In this document: positions 15,427 to 24,027 of the stretch, in pieces
How positions within the stretch are numbered: position 1 is the first letter of the stretch
Layout: each line of letters begins with the position of its first letter
Assembly: GCF_008704995.1 (NCBI RefSeq)
Contig: NZ_CP023747.1
Coordinates: forward strand, 1,116,001 to 1,180,000
Origin: Streptomyces nodosus
GTDB taxonomy: Bacteria; Actinomycetota; Actinomycetes; Streptomycetales; Streptomycetaceae
Direction of reading: 5' to 3'
Length of the DNA stretch: 64,000 nt
Program-made: the position numbers and the translations under genes
Notes under the pieces: generated by a model
The model's input: the letters and a program-made list of their open reading frames with translations, nothing else
What the model was told of the DNA's origin: nothing
Databases searched by the model: none

Positions 15427-17873
15427 GTCGGTGCTCCTGGTTTGTGGATGGGAGGTTGTGGTGAAGTGCGGCGGCTGACCTCAGCGGCGTAGGCGGCCCA
15501 GTCTCCGGCGGCGGCTCGCTGCCACTTGACGGCGACGGTGATGTCGATGCCGAGGGTGCGGGCGAGGACCGCGGCGGGCAGCTCGGTGGCGAGCTGGAAC
15601 AGCGCGGTCGAGCGGGCTTCCGCGAGGCGGATGCCGAGTTTGCGGAGCCGTTCGCCCATGGCCCAGGCACTGATCGGCCGGCCGGGCTGGCCGCCGGGGA
15701 AGAGCCAGGGTGAGTCCGTCTGGGCGAGGACAGCATGGCTGCGGCGAACCGCGACCTGTTGCAGGGCCAGGTCAGCGACGGGTGCGGGAAGCTCCACTGG
15801 GACGGCGCCGAGGCGGATGCGAACGGCTCCGTCCGTCTCCTCGATGTGGTCGATGGTGAGCCGGGAGATCGCCGCGGGCCACTGGGCATAGAGGAGCAAC
15901 AGCAACCCTGCAAAGCGGTCTTCGGGTTTGAGGGTGTCGTCGTGCAGCAGGCGGCGGGCGGTGTCCCAGCGGGCTTCGTCGTCCATCGCCTGGGAGGGGC
16001 CGTTCCATCTGACGGCCGGGAAGCTGAGATCGCGGGCGATCTTCTGGGCCAGGGTCCAGCGCACGAAGTGGCCTGCCTCCCGGCGGTGGCGGGCGTCGTC
16101 GCTGGTCATCCAGCGTTCAAGGTCGGCCTGGCGGCAGGTGGCCAGGGTGAGGTTATGTTCTTCGAGCCAGTCCAGGAGGTGGACTGCCGCCCGCAGATGC
16201 TGGCGGGCGACCGTGATTTGGTAGTGCGTGATGTCCTTGCCGCGGCTGCGTCGGCGGAGCCGGCGCAGGAGATGCCACGTCGCGTACCGGTGCAGGATTT
16301 TCCGGCCCTCGGCCGTCGCGTGGGAGGAGACGAGGTCCTTCACGTGCCGTTCGAGACGGACCATCTGCTCATCTCGCTGGGGCAGGACTCCGGTGGCGAC
16401 GAGGACGCTGCGGATGTGCTCGACGACCTTGCCTTCAGGAAGCTCGTCCAGGGCCTTGTGAGTGAGAGGCCGGCGGCCGGAGCCAAGATCGGACAGGACG
16501 GTGGAGACGATGCCCTTGGAGAGCCAGCGCATCGCGGTGCCGGCCCGCTCGGTGTCGCCCAGGGCGTCGTGAAGGAGCTGTAGCTTCGGGTTTATGGAGC
16601 CGGTGCCATCGGCGAGGAGTTCGTGGAGCCGCTGCTTGAGGCTGCAGCGGGGGCACGGTCCCGGTGCGTGCAGCCGTTCGGCTTGTCCGCAAGTGGGACA
16701 GGGGCGCCAGAGCTCGGCGTCCGGCGTGGTGCAGGGGCCGCAGACGGGGGCGTCGGCGGTGCCGGAGTGTATGCCGCGCATTCGTCCGCAACCGGTGCAG
16801 TGAGCTTGGCGCCTGTCACAGCCGCCGCAGCGAGGCAGGCCGGTGAGCTTCGAGAGCATGCAGGGTGCGGTGCGACCGCAGATCGAACAGAGCAGGATGG
16901 GCAGGGGACGGCAGTTCGGGCAGATCGGCCCGTCCGCGGTGCGGTTGCTGACCATGCGTGACTCGCCGCAGACGATGCACGTCTCCAGGTTCGCCGGGTC
17001 CTTGACCAGGCAGCTCGGACACAGTGGTCGCCCGTCGGCGTCGCGGGTGGCCGGTTCCCGCCGGGCGCCGCAGCGTACGCATTCTTCGATGCGGGACTTG
17101 GCGATGCAGTTGCGGCAGACGCGCTGCCCGTCCAGTGGCTTGTCGATGCGGACCACCCGGTGGCGGCGAGGGCAGCCGGGCCGGACGATCCCGGCGACCC
17201 CGGCCTCGTGCAGCAGGTCGATGAACCGCAGGATGGCGCGGTGTGGCGCCAGGTGTCCCTCCCCTGTCAGCAGGCGAGGGTTTTCCTCCAGGACCCAGAC
17301 CACTCTCTGGCGATGGTGAGGTCGGTGGGGTGCCGACCGGCGGAGGGCCTCGGCGACCGCATCGCCGTCGGCACCAGGGGCGATCGCGGTGATCAGTTCG
17401 TGGACGACCGCGGCAGGATCACGGTCGTCGTTGTCGGGACACATCTTGCAGCGGGGCGGGCCCTTGCGGTCGCGGAAGCTGACGCGTCGGACGTTGCCGC
17501 AGGCGGTGCACTCGGCTCTCTCCTGCCCGCAGACTCCGCAGTACCAGTCTTGGCCCTTGCGCTGGAGGGTTCGCAGCTTCTTGCCGCACTCGGCGCAGAC
17601 CGGTGCCGCGATCGCCGAGGCGCCGGCCTTGCGGAGCGCGATGAGCAGATCACCGATCGCCCGGGGTGCCGGGGACCGGCCGTCGGTCAGGAGCGCGGGT
17701 CGCATCGCCAGGGCCTTGGCCAGGCTCCGTGACTTCGCGCGGCCACCCGCGACCACGGTGGCCACGGCCCGGATCCTCTCGGCGCCGAGTTCCTTCTCGA
17801 CATCGGTGACGAGGTCTGTGATCAGGCCGATCGGGTCCGCGACGGCGCGATCCAGCTGGTCAGCCGTGGTCAA
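15423..17873 (-). CDS. Large zinc-ribbon protein with recombinase-like C-terminal region
   Basis: An 816-aa protein starting at TTG 17873, which has GAGGAG about 10 nt upstream and overlaps the XRE stop (TTGA). Residues about 90-410 carry some eight CxxC pairs (CAECG, CGVCG, CTACG, CVRCG, CIVCG, CSICG, CTGCG, CPTCG) separated like tandem zinc ribbons. Residues about 500-800 resemble a tyrosine recombinase: an all-helical core-binding part (ITVARQHLRAAVHLLDWLEE) and LLLLLYAQWPAAISRLTIDH then LAEARSTALFQLATELPAAV. The first catalytic Arg and the Tyr are not at the expected places (YAQWPAAIS; VKWQRAAAGDW), so strand exchange is doubtful. It could be a DNA- or RNA-binding regulator derived from an integrase. 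Middle gene of XRE-integrase-SDR. Confidence 0.7.
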   Translation of the reverse strand: MTTADQLDRAVADPIGLITDLVTDVEKELGAERIRAVATVVAGGRAKSRSLAKALAMRPALLTDGRSPAPRAIGDLLIALRKAGASAIAAPVCAECGKKLRTLQRKGQDWYCGVCGQERAECTACGNVRRVSFRDRKGPPRCKMCPDNDDRDPAAVVHELITAIAPGADGDAVAEALRRSAPHRPHHRQRVVWVLEENPRLLTGEGHLAPHRAILRFIDLLHEAGVAGIVRPGCPRRHRVVRIDKPLDGQRVCRNCIAKSRIEECVRCGARREPATRDADGRPLCPSCLVKDPANLETCIVCGESRMVSNRTADGPICPNCRPLPILLCSICGRTAPCMLSKLTGLPRCGGCDRRQAHCTGCGRMRGIHSGTADAPVCGPCTTPDAELWRPCPTCGQAERLHAPGPCPRCSLKQRLHELLADGTGSINPKLQLLHDALGDTERAGTAMRWLSKGIVSTVLSDLGSGRRPLTHKALDELPEGKVVEHIRSVLVATGVLPQRDEQMVRLERHVKDLVSSHATAEGRKILHRYATWHLLRRLRRRSRGKDITHYQITVARQHLRAAVHLLDWLEEHNLTLATCRQADLERWMTSDDARHRREAGHFVRWTLAQKIARDLSFPAVRWNGPSQAMDDEARWDTARRLLHDDTLKPEDRFAGLLLLLYAQWPAAISRLTIDHIEETDGAVRIRLGAVPVELPAPVADLALQQVAVRRSHAVLAQTDSPWLFPGGQPGRPISAWAMGERLRKLGIRLAEARSTALFQLATELPAAVLARTLGIDITVAVKWQRAAAGDWAAYAAEVSRRTSPQPPIHKPGAPT

Positions 17874-18199
17874 GGCCGATCAACTCCTCTGATGCGAGCA
17901 CGCTTTGGACGCAGTCCGCCGAGCCCCTCCGCGTCGGGCGCCGAGCCACGGGCGGCTGCCTTCTTCGGCTTCTTCACTGCCCCGGCCGCCGCGATCGGCT
18001 CGATGAGGTCGTCCATGGTGCAGTCGAGGATGTCGAGCAGAGCCATGAGGATTTTCAGGCTCAGTCGCTCCGGTCGCTCGACGACGAGCCGGTAGACCTG
18101 GCTCGTGGACAGCGTGATGCCGCGTTCGGCAAGCAGAGGGAGGAGGTCCGAATCTTGTTGACTCCCCACAACGTGTCGCCAGGCGCCCCACTTCCACAT
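17870..18199 (-). CDS. XRE-type HTH regulator, first gene of integrase-like module
   Basis: A 109-aa protein from ATG 18199. The HTH core is LLPLLAERGITLSTSQVYRL and VVERPERLSLKILMALLDIL, followed by DCTMDDLIEPI (about residues 20-72). A basic tail KPKKAAARG...LRPKRARIRG ends the protein. It is the same family as the decayed gene at 14181. Its TGA overlaps the TTG start of the zinc-ribbon integrase-like gene, so the pair is coupled. It probably autoregulates the module. The first 15 residues (MWKWGAWRHVVGSQQ) differ from what I recall of relatives, and no strong ribosome site is seen, so the true start is uncertain. Confidence 0.75.
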   Translation of the reverse strand: MWKWGAWRHVVGSQQDSDLLPLLAERGITLSTSQVYRLVVERPERLSLKILMALLDILDCTMDDLIEPIAAAGAVKKPKKAAARGSAPDAEGLGGLRPKRARIRGVDRP

Positions 18200-18512
18200 G
18201 TAGTCCCAGCCCGCCGCCTCCAGAGTCAGCAGCGGTTCGGTCGCCGCCGAGCCAGCGAAACCCCGCTGCAGGCGCTAAAACTACAGAGGGCAAGCCTTGA
18301 TGCAAGCTGACTCAGCGTCAGAAAGATCAGCATTGGGTCAGCATAGGGACTCCTACAGCTACCCACAGACGGCGGTACTTTGGATCGGCGGTCACCTCGG
18401 TCAGCCCCTCCGACCAGTCAGCCGCCGCTTTGTCGAGCACCCCCAGAACAGAGGCAAGACCTTACGAGCAGCCGGCCCATCCGGCGACCGAACAGGCAGG
18501 CGCCTTCGCAGG
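18200..18512. other. Intergenic region at right border of accessory zone
   Basis: Upstream of the XRE module and downstream of the pirin gene. It is less GC-rich than the core to its right (for example AAGATCAGCATTGGG near 18325-18339). It likely holds the XRE promoter. No gene, terminal repeat or clear attachment site was identified. Confidence 0.4.
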
Positions 18513-19478
18513 TCAGCGGCGATTCCCCCGGGGTTTCAGCGGCACCGTCGGCAGCTCCGGAGCGGGCAACGGAGCGCCGTCGTATCCCTGTACCTCGCCG
18601 AATCGGCGGCCTTCCATCCAGTCCTGGCGCGCCTGTACGATGTCTTCCGCTGACCGTCCGATGAAGTTCCACCACATCACGAGCTCCTCCGCAAACGGCT
18701 CGCCGCCCAGAAGCATCAGGCCCGCGTCCGACTCGGCGCGCAGCGGGAGTTCGGTGCGGCCGCAGCCCAGGTAGAGCATCGAGCCCGGCAGCACCGGGAC
18801 GCCGTCGACACGGGACTCGCCGGACATCGCCAGGACCGCGTACTCGAAGTCCGGGTCCAGCGGCAGCCGTACGTCCGCGCCGCGGCTCAGGGCCAGGTCG
18901 GCGCCCACGATCGGTGTGTAGGTGGTGCCGGGCGACCTGGCGCCGTCGACCTCGCCCAGGATCAGCGTGGCCCGGAGTCCGGGCGCGGTGACCACGGGCA
19001 GTTCCGGATGGTGCTCGAAGTGCGGCTCGACATGCCGGTGGGTGTCGGGCAGGGCCACCCAGAGCTGCGCCCCGTGCAGAAAGCGCTGGTGCGGCCTGGG
19101 GCTCTCCTCGGAGTGGCTGATCGCCCTGCCCGAGGTCATCAGGCCCAGCTGCCGGGGGCGGATGGTCCGCAGGCTGCCGGTCGAGTCACGGTGCAGCACC
19201 TCGCCCTCGTGCAGCCAGCTCACCGTCTGCAACCCCATGTGCGGATGCGGCGGGACCTGCATACCGGGCTCGTCGGCGATGTCGTCCGGACCGTAGTGAT
19301 CGACGAAGCACCAGGCACCGACCATCCGGCGGCCCAGGTTGGGCAGCAGCCGGCGGACCTCCGTCGACTCGCCGAGCCGTACCCGACGGGGGCTGAGCAG
19401 CTCACGCACCGGCTCCGCCACCACGAACCCGCGGCCGCCGCACTCGGAAGGCACCGGCTCGCGATCAAGATTGCTCAT
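18513..19478 (-). CDS. Pirin-family protein
   Basis: About 321 aa from ATG 19478 with AGGTTGAG upstream (TTG 19487 is less likely). A bicupin: metal-binding block MQVPPHPHMGLQTVSWLHEG with HxHxG (about residues 74-93), then HRDSTGSLRTIRPRQLGLMT and SGRAISHSEESP (about 96-130), and a C-terminal RmlC-like half ending MWWNFIGRSAEDI (about 285-297). Pirins are Fe-binding; some act as quercetinases or redox co-regulators. The metal His residues are all present. It is a monocistronic gene next to a divergent TPR gene and is the first ordinary chromosomal gene after the accessory stretch. Confidence 0.85.
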   Translation of the reverse strand: MSNLDREPVPSECGGRGFVVAEPVRELLSPRRVRLGESTEVRRLLPNLGRRMVGAWCFVDHYGPDDIADEPGMQVPPHPHMGLQTVSWLHEGEVLHRDSTGSLRTIRPRQLGLMTSGRAISHSEESPRPHQRFLHGAQLWVALPDTHRHVEPHFEHHPELPVVTAPGLRATLILGEVDGARSPGTTYTPIVGADLALSRGADVRLPLDPDFEYAVLAMSGESRVDGVPVLPGSMLYLGCGRTELPLRAESDAGLMLLGGEPFAEELVMWWNFIGRSAEDIVQARQDWMEGRRFGEVQGYDGAPLPAPELPTVPLKPRGNRR

Positions 19479-19646
19479 ACCGCTCAACCTAGCCCCGCGC
19501 GGGCAGCCGCGTCAGTCCATCCACGCGCCCGTCACAAAGCTCGCCCGCGCGGCGGGCGTCCACCGCGCGGACGGCCGCCGGCGTGCCCGGGGCCATGGAA
19601 TATTCACCCGTCCGCCCCGGTTGACGGCGCCGTGAGGAGGTCTTCG

Positions 19647-19994
19647 GTGGAGACGACGTACTACGACCACGGGGAGCCCGCGGAGCGCTGGGAGCGGGCG
19701 CGGATGTTCTTCGACGCCAAGGACTACTACGCCGCGGCACAGGTCCTCGAGGGTCTGGTCGACGAGGTGCCGGAGCAGACCGCGCCGCGGCTGCTACTGG
19801 CGCGGGCCTACTACCACTCGGCCCGACTGGGTCGCGCCGAGGCCGAGTTGATCACCATCGTGGAGCGCGAGCCGGTGGAGCACTACGCCCGGCTGCTGCT
19901 CGGACGCACGCTCCAGCGTCAGGGCCGCGACGACGAGGCCGGGCCGCATCTGCGAATCGCCGCGGCGCTCGCGGGGGACTTCGTGGACGGCTGA
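19647..19994 (+). CDS. Small tetratricopeptide-repeat protein
   Basis: A 115-aa protein; GTG 19647 is chosen for GTGAGGAGGTC 6-14 nt upstream. Helical repeats: RARMFFDAKDYYAAAQVLEG, LLLARAYYHSARLGRAEAEL and LLLGRTLQRQGRDDEAGPHL, spaced about 34 residues, giving about three TPR units. No signal peptide or membrane helix, so a cytoplasmic adaptor is likely. This short TPR protein is common and single-gene in Streptomyces; its partner is unknown. A strong hairpin follows at 20027. Confidence 0.8.
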   Translation: METTYYDHGEPAERWERARMFFDAKDYYAAAQVLEGLVDEVPEQTAPRLLLARAYYHSARLGRAEAELITIVEREPVEHYARLLLGRTLQRQGRDDEAGPHLRIAAALAGDFVDG

Positions 19995-20026
19995 GGGCGG
20001 ATGCCGACGGACGCCCACGGACGTCA

Positions 20027-20059
20027 ACGGCCCGTGCCCGGTGTTCGGGCACGGGCCGT
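20027..20059. terminator. Strong bidirectional hairpin terminator
   Basis: A perfect 14-bp stem, ACGGCCCGTGCCCG with CGGGCACGGGCCGT, around a 5-nt loop GTGTT. It sits 33 bp after the TPR stop and 37 bp before the end of the convergent M56 peptidase gene, so it can serve both. Confidence 0.85.
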
Positions 20060-20095
20060 CCCTCGCGCGGAAGGGGGCCCACGGGATCCGGCTCC

Positions 20096-21031
20096 TCAGA
20101 GGCTCTCCGCCGCGCACAGGACCAGGAACATGGTCACCGCCGAGTTGGCCGAGGACATCGCCGACAGCAGGGTGCCGGCGGCGGCGCCCCAGACGGCGAG
20201 TCCCGCCGAGGTGAACACCGAGGGCCAGGTGCGGGGCGCGGGCGCGGGACCGAGCAGGGCCGCCACCCGGCGGGGCACCGGGCCCGCGGTCGCCAGCCCC
20301 GCCAGCGTCGGCGCCGGGGTGCCGCGGGACAGCAGCGCGGCCCTGCCGATCGCCCGGGCCAACACCCGGCGGCTGCCCACCGCGCGGGCCGCCTCCTCGT
20401 CGGCCCAGCGTTCCGCCGTGTAGACGACGGCCGTACGCAGCGGGACGAGAAAGGGGTTGGCGCGGGCCGCGAGTCGTACGGCCAGCAGATGACGGTGGTG
20501 ACGGGCCGTCAGATGGGCGCGCTCATGGGCGAACAAAGCCCGGCGCTCTGCGGAGGTGAGCCCGTCGAGCAGGGCCGTGGTGACGACGATCCGGTCCTGC
20601 GACCCCCCTCCGGGCAGCGCATAGGCGTACGGCTCGGTCTCGGGCAGTACGGCCACCGAGCGGCCCGGCAGCCCGGCCAGCGTGCGGTGCGCCCGGCGGA
20701 CGGTCCACCGGTGACGCCACAGCGCCCGTGCGCAGCCGGCCACGACCAGGGCGAGTGCCGGGATCGCCGCGGTGCCCACGATCTCGTCGTACGGCACGGC
20801 GTTCCTCACCTCGGGGCCGGACCAGCCGTCCGGCAGGGGATTGCCCGGCAGCCGGGCGGTGCCGACGACCATGAGCAGCGCGAGACAGAGGGTGCTGCAC
20901 ACGGCCATGACGGAGGCGACACCGGTGAGCAGCCGGGTGGCCGTGCGCGGGTGCAGATGCAGTTCGGCCAGCCGTGCCACGGGCCAGGCGGTGAGCGGCA
21001 GAACCAGCGGCAGCAGGGCGAAGATCCCCAT
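20096..21031 (-). CDS. M56-family membrane metallopeptidase (BlaR1-like)
   Basis: A 311-aa protein with hydrophobic segments at about 1-20, 37-58 and 90-105 and at the C-terminus. The zinc site is HERAHLTARHH at about residues 190-200 (HExxH), preceded by VTTALLDGLTSAERRALFA, and a second ligand is probable in AERWADEEAAR. These proteins are short relatives of BlaR1/MecR1: a signal triggers cleavage of the partner BlaI repressor. It lacks the extracellular penicillin-binding domain of BlaR1, so the inducer need not be a beta-lactam. It lies 6 bp after the BlaI-type gene, one operon. Confidence 0.85.
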   Translation of the reverse strand: MGIFALLPLVLPLTAWPVARLAELHLHPRTATRLLTGVASVMAVCSTLCLALLMVVGTARLPGNPLPDGWSGPEVRNAVPYDEIVGTAAIPALALVVAGCARALWRHRWTVRRAHRTLAGLPGRSVAVLPETEPYAYALPGGGSQDRIVVTTALLDGLTSAERRALFAHERAHLTARHHRHLLAVRLAARANPFLVPLRTAVVYTAERWADEEAARAVGSRRVLARAIGRAALLSRGTPAPTLAGLATAGPVPRRVAALLGPAPAPRTWPSVFTSAGLAVWGAAAGTLLSAMSSANSAVTMFLVLCAAESL

Positions 21032-21037
21032 GAGACG

Positions 21038-21463
21038 TCAGCCCTCCGTACGGCCGTCCGCCATGTCCGCTGCGTCCGGTGTGTCCGTGGCGTCCAGGAG
21101 GGCGCGCAGCAGTTGCTCGTCGTCCGGGGACAGTGCGGTGAAGAAGCTGGCGAGGACGGCTTCGCGGTCGCGGTCGCCGTCGAGCAGCCGGCGCATCTTG
21201 AGCGCGGTGAGCCCCGGTACGTCCGCGGTGGGTGTCCAGACGAAGGAACGTCCCTGCCGTTCCCGGGAGACGGCGTCCTTGGCCAGCAGCCGGGTCAGGA
21301 TCGTGACGACGGTGGTGTAGGCGAGATCCCCGCCCAGGTGCTGCTGCACCCAGGCCGCGGTCACCGGGGCGTCGGCCTGGCGCAGCGCCCCGAGCACCTG
21401 GCCCTCCAGCTCCCCCTGTGCCCGCCGCCGGGATCCGTGGCGCGGTTGCTCGCGCTGTGCCAT
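21038..21463 (-). CDS. BlaI/MecI/CopY-family repressor
   Basis: A 141-aa protein from ATG 21463. The winged helix-turn-helix is at about residues 15-85: ELEGQVLGALRQADAPVTAA, AYTTVVTILTRLLAKDAVSR and RQGRSFVWTP. The C-terminal half (LASFFTALSPDDEQLLRALL) is the dimerisation part with the usual cleavage area. Paired with the M56 peptidase downstream, it forms the standard sensor-repressor couple. Its targets outside the operon are unknown; no beta-lactamase gene is in the window. Confidence 0.9.
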   Translation of the reverse strand: MAQREQPRHGSRRRAQGELEGQVLGALRQADAPVTAAWVQQHLGGDLAYTTVVTILTRLLAKDAVSRERQGRSFVWTPTADVPGLTALKMRRLLDGDRDREAVLASFFTALSPDDEQLLRALLDATDTPDAADMADGRTEG

Positions 21464-21658
21464 GACCGTCTCCCTCCGGCGTGCCTGCCGCGTGCTGCGT
21501 GCCGCACCACGCTACCCGGCGGCCGCCTCGGGGCGTGTTCCGAAGGGACCGTCCGCCCCGCGACGCCCGGCGGGCACGTCCCGGAGGCGCCCCGGCCCGA
21601 GGCCGCGGAGGCCCCGGCGGGCCGTGCGCGTCCGTGATCCGCCTGTCATGCTGGCGCG

Positions 21659-22321
21659 ATGGCATCCGAAGTCGACCGCACCGACCCGCACGCCCTCCCG
21701 ATCGCCGAGCGTGTCGAGCAACTCCTCGCGGCAGGCGGCCCGTTGCCGATCGTGGCCGCCGGTCATCCGGTGCTGCGCCGTGCCGCCGAACCCTTCGAGG
21801 GGCAGCTGTCGCCCGCCCTGCTGGCCCGCTTCGTGGCGGCGCTGCGCACCACGATGCACGCCGCGCCCGGGGTGGGGCTCGCGGCCCCGCAGGTCGGGGT
21901 GGGGGTGCGGATCGCCGTGATCGAGGACCCGGCGCCCGTGCCCGAGGACATCCGGGCCGTGCGGGGACGGGTGCCGCAGCCCTTCCGGGTGCTCGTCAAC
22001 CCCTCGTACGAGGCGGTCGGCACCGAACGGGCCGCGTTCTTCGAGGGCTGTCTGAGCGTGCCGGGCTGGCAGGCCGTGGTGGCCCGGCACGCCCGGGTGC
22101 GGCTGCGGGCGCTGGACGAGCACGGGGCAGAGGTGGACGAGGAGTTCACGGGCTGGCCGGCCCGTATCGTCCAGCACGAGACGGACCATCTGGACGGCAC
22201 GCTCTATCTGGACCGGGCGGAGGTGCGCTCGCTGTCGACCAATGAGGCGGTGGCGGCGCGCTGGGCCCAGCCGACACCTGAACGGGCCGCCGCTGAACTG
22301 GGGTTCCCCCTGCCCGGCTGA
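21659..22321 (+). CDS. def: Peptide deformylase
   Basis: A 220-aa cytoplasmic enzyme that removes the formyl group from nascent proteins. All three motifs are present: GVGLAAPQVGVG (about residues 77-88), EGCLSVPGW (about 124-132, metal Cys) and QHETDHLDGTLY (about 171-182, HExxH-type). ATG 21659 opens the frame. It is longer than E. coli Def (169 aa), with extra N- and C-terminal helices as in other Streptomyces secondary deformylases. Streptomyces carry several copies; this is probably not the one in the fmt operon. It stands alone and ends before a strong terminator. Confidence 0.9.
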   Translation: MASEVDRTDPHALPIAERVEQLLAAGGPLPIVAAGHPVLRRAAEPFEGQLSPALLARFVAALRTTMHAAPGVGLAAPQVGVGVRIAVIEDPAPVPEDIRAVRGRVPQPFRVLVNPSYEAVGTERAAFFEGCLSVPGWQAVVARHARVRLRALDEHGAEVDEEFTGWPARIVQHETDHLDGTLYLDRAEVRSLSTNEAVAARWAQPTPERAAAELGFPLPG

Positions 22322-22401
22322 GCCGGGGTCCGGGGCACCGGCAGCGGTCGCCCCGGCGCCCACTCGCGCTGCCGGGCTCCGGGCGGGCCCGGCCCGGTGT
22401 G

Positions 22402-22445
22402 CGGTCGTACGGGGGGACCGTCTGTTTTTCCCCCCCGTACGACCG
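22402..22445. terminator. Long hairpin terminator between def and flavin reductase
   Basis: CGGTCGTACGGGGGG pairs with CCCCCCGTACGACCG (15 bp) around a loop containing five T. It lies 80 bp after the def stop and 12 bp past the end of the convergent flavoprotein gene, serving both. Confidence 0.85.
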
Positions 22446-22457
22446 ACGCCGCAGCCG

Positions 22458-23885
22458 TCAGCCCCGGTACGCCTCCAGCAGGCGCAGCCAGACCTCGCTG
22501 ATCGTCGGGAAGGACGGGACCGCGTGCCACAGGCGGTCGATCGGCACCTCGCCGGCGACCGCGACGCTCGCGGAGTGGATCAGTTCGCCGACGCCGGGGC
22601 CCACGAAGGTGACGCCCAGCAGGGTCTCGCTGTCCAGGTCGACGACCATTCGGGCGCGGCCCCGGTAGCCGTCCGCGTACAGGATCGCCCCCTCGACCGA
22701 GGTCAGGTCGACGTCCACCGCGCGCACCCGGCGGCCCGCCTGTTCCGCCTCGGCCAGGGAGAGACCCACGGCCGCCGCCTCCGGGTCGGTGAAGACCACC
22801 TGCGGGACCGCCGCATGGTCGGCGGTCGCGGCGTGGGCGCCCCAGGGATCGGTCTCCAGCAGGGGGACGCCCGCCGCGCGGGCCGCGATCACCGCGCCCG
22901 CGATCCGCGCCTGGTACTTCCCCTGGTGGGTGAGGAGTGCACGGTGGTTGACATCGCCGAGCGCATAGAGCCAGTCGCTGTCCGTGACCCGCAGGGTGTC
23001 GTCGACCTCCAGCCAGGAGCCCGGTTCCAGACCGACGGTCTCCAGTCCGATGTCGTCCGTATGGGGCACCCGGCCGGTGGCGAAGAGGATCTCGTCCGCC
23101 TCCAGGCGGTCCCCGGAGTCCGTGACGACCACGACGGTGTCGCCCTCCCGCCGCACCGACTCCACCGAGGTCCCGGTGCGCAGGTCCACCCCGGCCTCCG
23201 CGAGCGCCTCGGCGACCAGTTCGCCGGCGAAGGGCTCCATGCGCGGCAGCAGGCCCTTGCCGCGGACCAGAACGGTCACCTCGGAGCCCAGGGCGTGCCA
23301 GGCCGTGGCCATCTCGCTCGCCACCACACCGCCGCCCACGATGATCAGCCGGCCGGGCACCGACTTGGCGCCCGTGGCCTCGCGGCTGGTCCACGGTTTC
23401 ACCTCGGCGAGTCCCGGCAGGTCCGGCAGCCGGGCACCACTTCCGGTGCACACGGCGACCGCGTGCCGGGCGGTGAGGACGTGCTGTTCGCCGTCGGGGC
23501 CGGTCACCGTGACGGTGCGCGGCCCGGCCAGCCGGGCGTGTCCCCGGTACAGATCGGCTCCGATGCCGTCCAGCCAGGCGACCTGTCCGTCGTCGTGCCA
23601 GTTCCCGACCTCATGGTCGCGGTGGGCCAGGACCGCGGGCGCGTCGAGGGGTCCCGCCACACCGTCGACCCCGGGGACCCGGCGGGCGTCGGCGCGGGCG
23701 ATCACCGGGCGCAGCAGCGCCTTGCTGGGGATGCACGCCCAGTACGAGCACTCGCCGCCGACCAGTTCTCTCTCCACGATCGCGGTGGCGAGGCCGGCTG
23801 CTCGGGTGCGGTCGGCGACGTTCTCCCCCACGGGCCCGGCGCCGAGCACCACGACGTCGTAGGCGATGGATTCGGTTTCCGTCAT
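22458..23885 (-). CDS. Pyridine nucleotide-disulfide oxidoreductase (lipoamide dehydrogenase/mercuric reductase-like)
   Basis: A 475-aa protein from ATG 23885. FAD motif VVVLGAGPVGENVADRTRAAG (about residues 10-30); redox disulfide GGECSYWACIPSKALLRP (about 42-59; the Cys pair is spaced as in mercuric reductase relatives); NAD motif LIIVGGGVVASEMATAWHAL (about 175-194); second FAD motif WLYALGDVNHRALLTHQGKY (about 300-320). The C-terminal interface domain has PQVVFTDPEAAAVGLSLAEA. The usual HPxxSE catalytic His region is not obvious near the end (HAVPSFPTISEVW), although H and E are there. Divergent from trx. No 2-oxoacid dehydrogenase genes nearby, so a detoxifying or redox role is more likely. 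Confidence 0.8.
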   Translation of the reverse strand: MTETESIAYDVVVLGAGPVGENVADRTRAAGLATAIVERELVGGECSYWACIPSKALLRPVIARADARRVPGVDGVAGPLDAPAVLAHRDHEVGNWHDDGQVAWLDGIGADLYRGHARLAGPRTVTVTGPDGEQHVLTARHAVAVCTGSGARLPDLPGLAEVKPWTSREATGAKSVPGRLIIVGGGVVASEMATAWHALGSEVTVLVRGKGLLPRMEPFAGELVAEALAEAGVDLRTGTSVESVRREGDTVVVVTDSGDRLEADEILFATGRVPHTDDIGLETVGLEPGSWLEVDDTLRVTDSDWLYALGDVNHRALLTHQGKYQARIAGAVIAARAAGVPLLETDPWGAHAATADHAAVPQVVFTDPEAAAVGLSLAEAEQAGRRVRAVDVDLTSVEGAILYADGYRGRARMVVDLDSETLLGVTFVGPGVGELIHSASVAVAGEVPIDRLWHAVPSFPTISEVWLRLLEAYRG

Positions 23886-23946
23886 AGGGCCAGTCTGGTG
23901 GGTGGTGTGCGCGGTGGCCACACGGGTACGCGCGCGGAACACGTGT

Positions 23947-23972
23947 GGAATACATGCCGCTGTGCCGCCGTT
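23947..23972 (+). promoter_or_regulatory. SigR-type promoter of the thioredoxin gene
   Basis: GGAAT at 23947-23951 and GTT at 23970-23972 are separated by exactly 18 nt, the consensus of Streptomyces SigR (GGAAT-N18-GTT), the disulfide-stress sigma factor. It points to the trx gene at 24028 with a leader of about 50 nt. The match is exact at all eight positions. Confidence 0.75.
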
Positions 23973-24027
23973 GTGGACAGCGGCTCGGACCGGACACCAG
24001 AACGCCACCAGAAAGAGGGACAACGAC

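Noticed and set aside
3960..18199. An integrative element with att sites
   Set aside because: No tRNA gene, direct repeat pair or intact excision/replication genes flank the accessory stretch. It looks like layered decay.
20096..21463. Beta-lactam resistance operon
   Set aside because: BlaI and M56 genes are present, but there is no beta-lactamase gene and the M56 protein lacks a penicillin-binding sensor domain.
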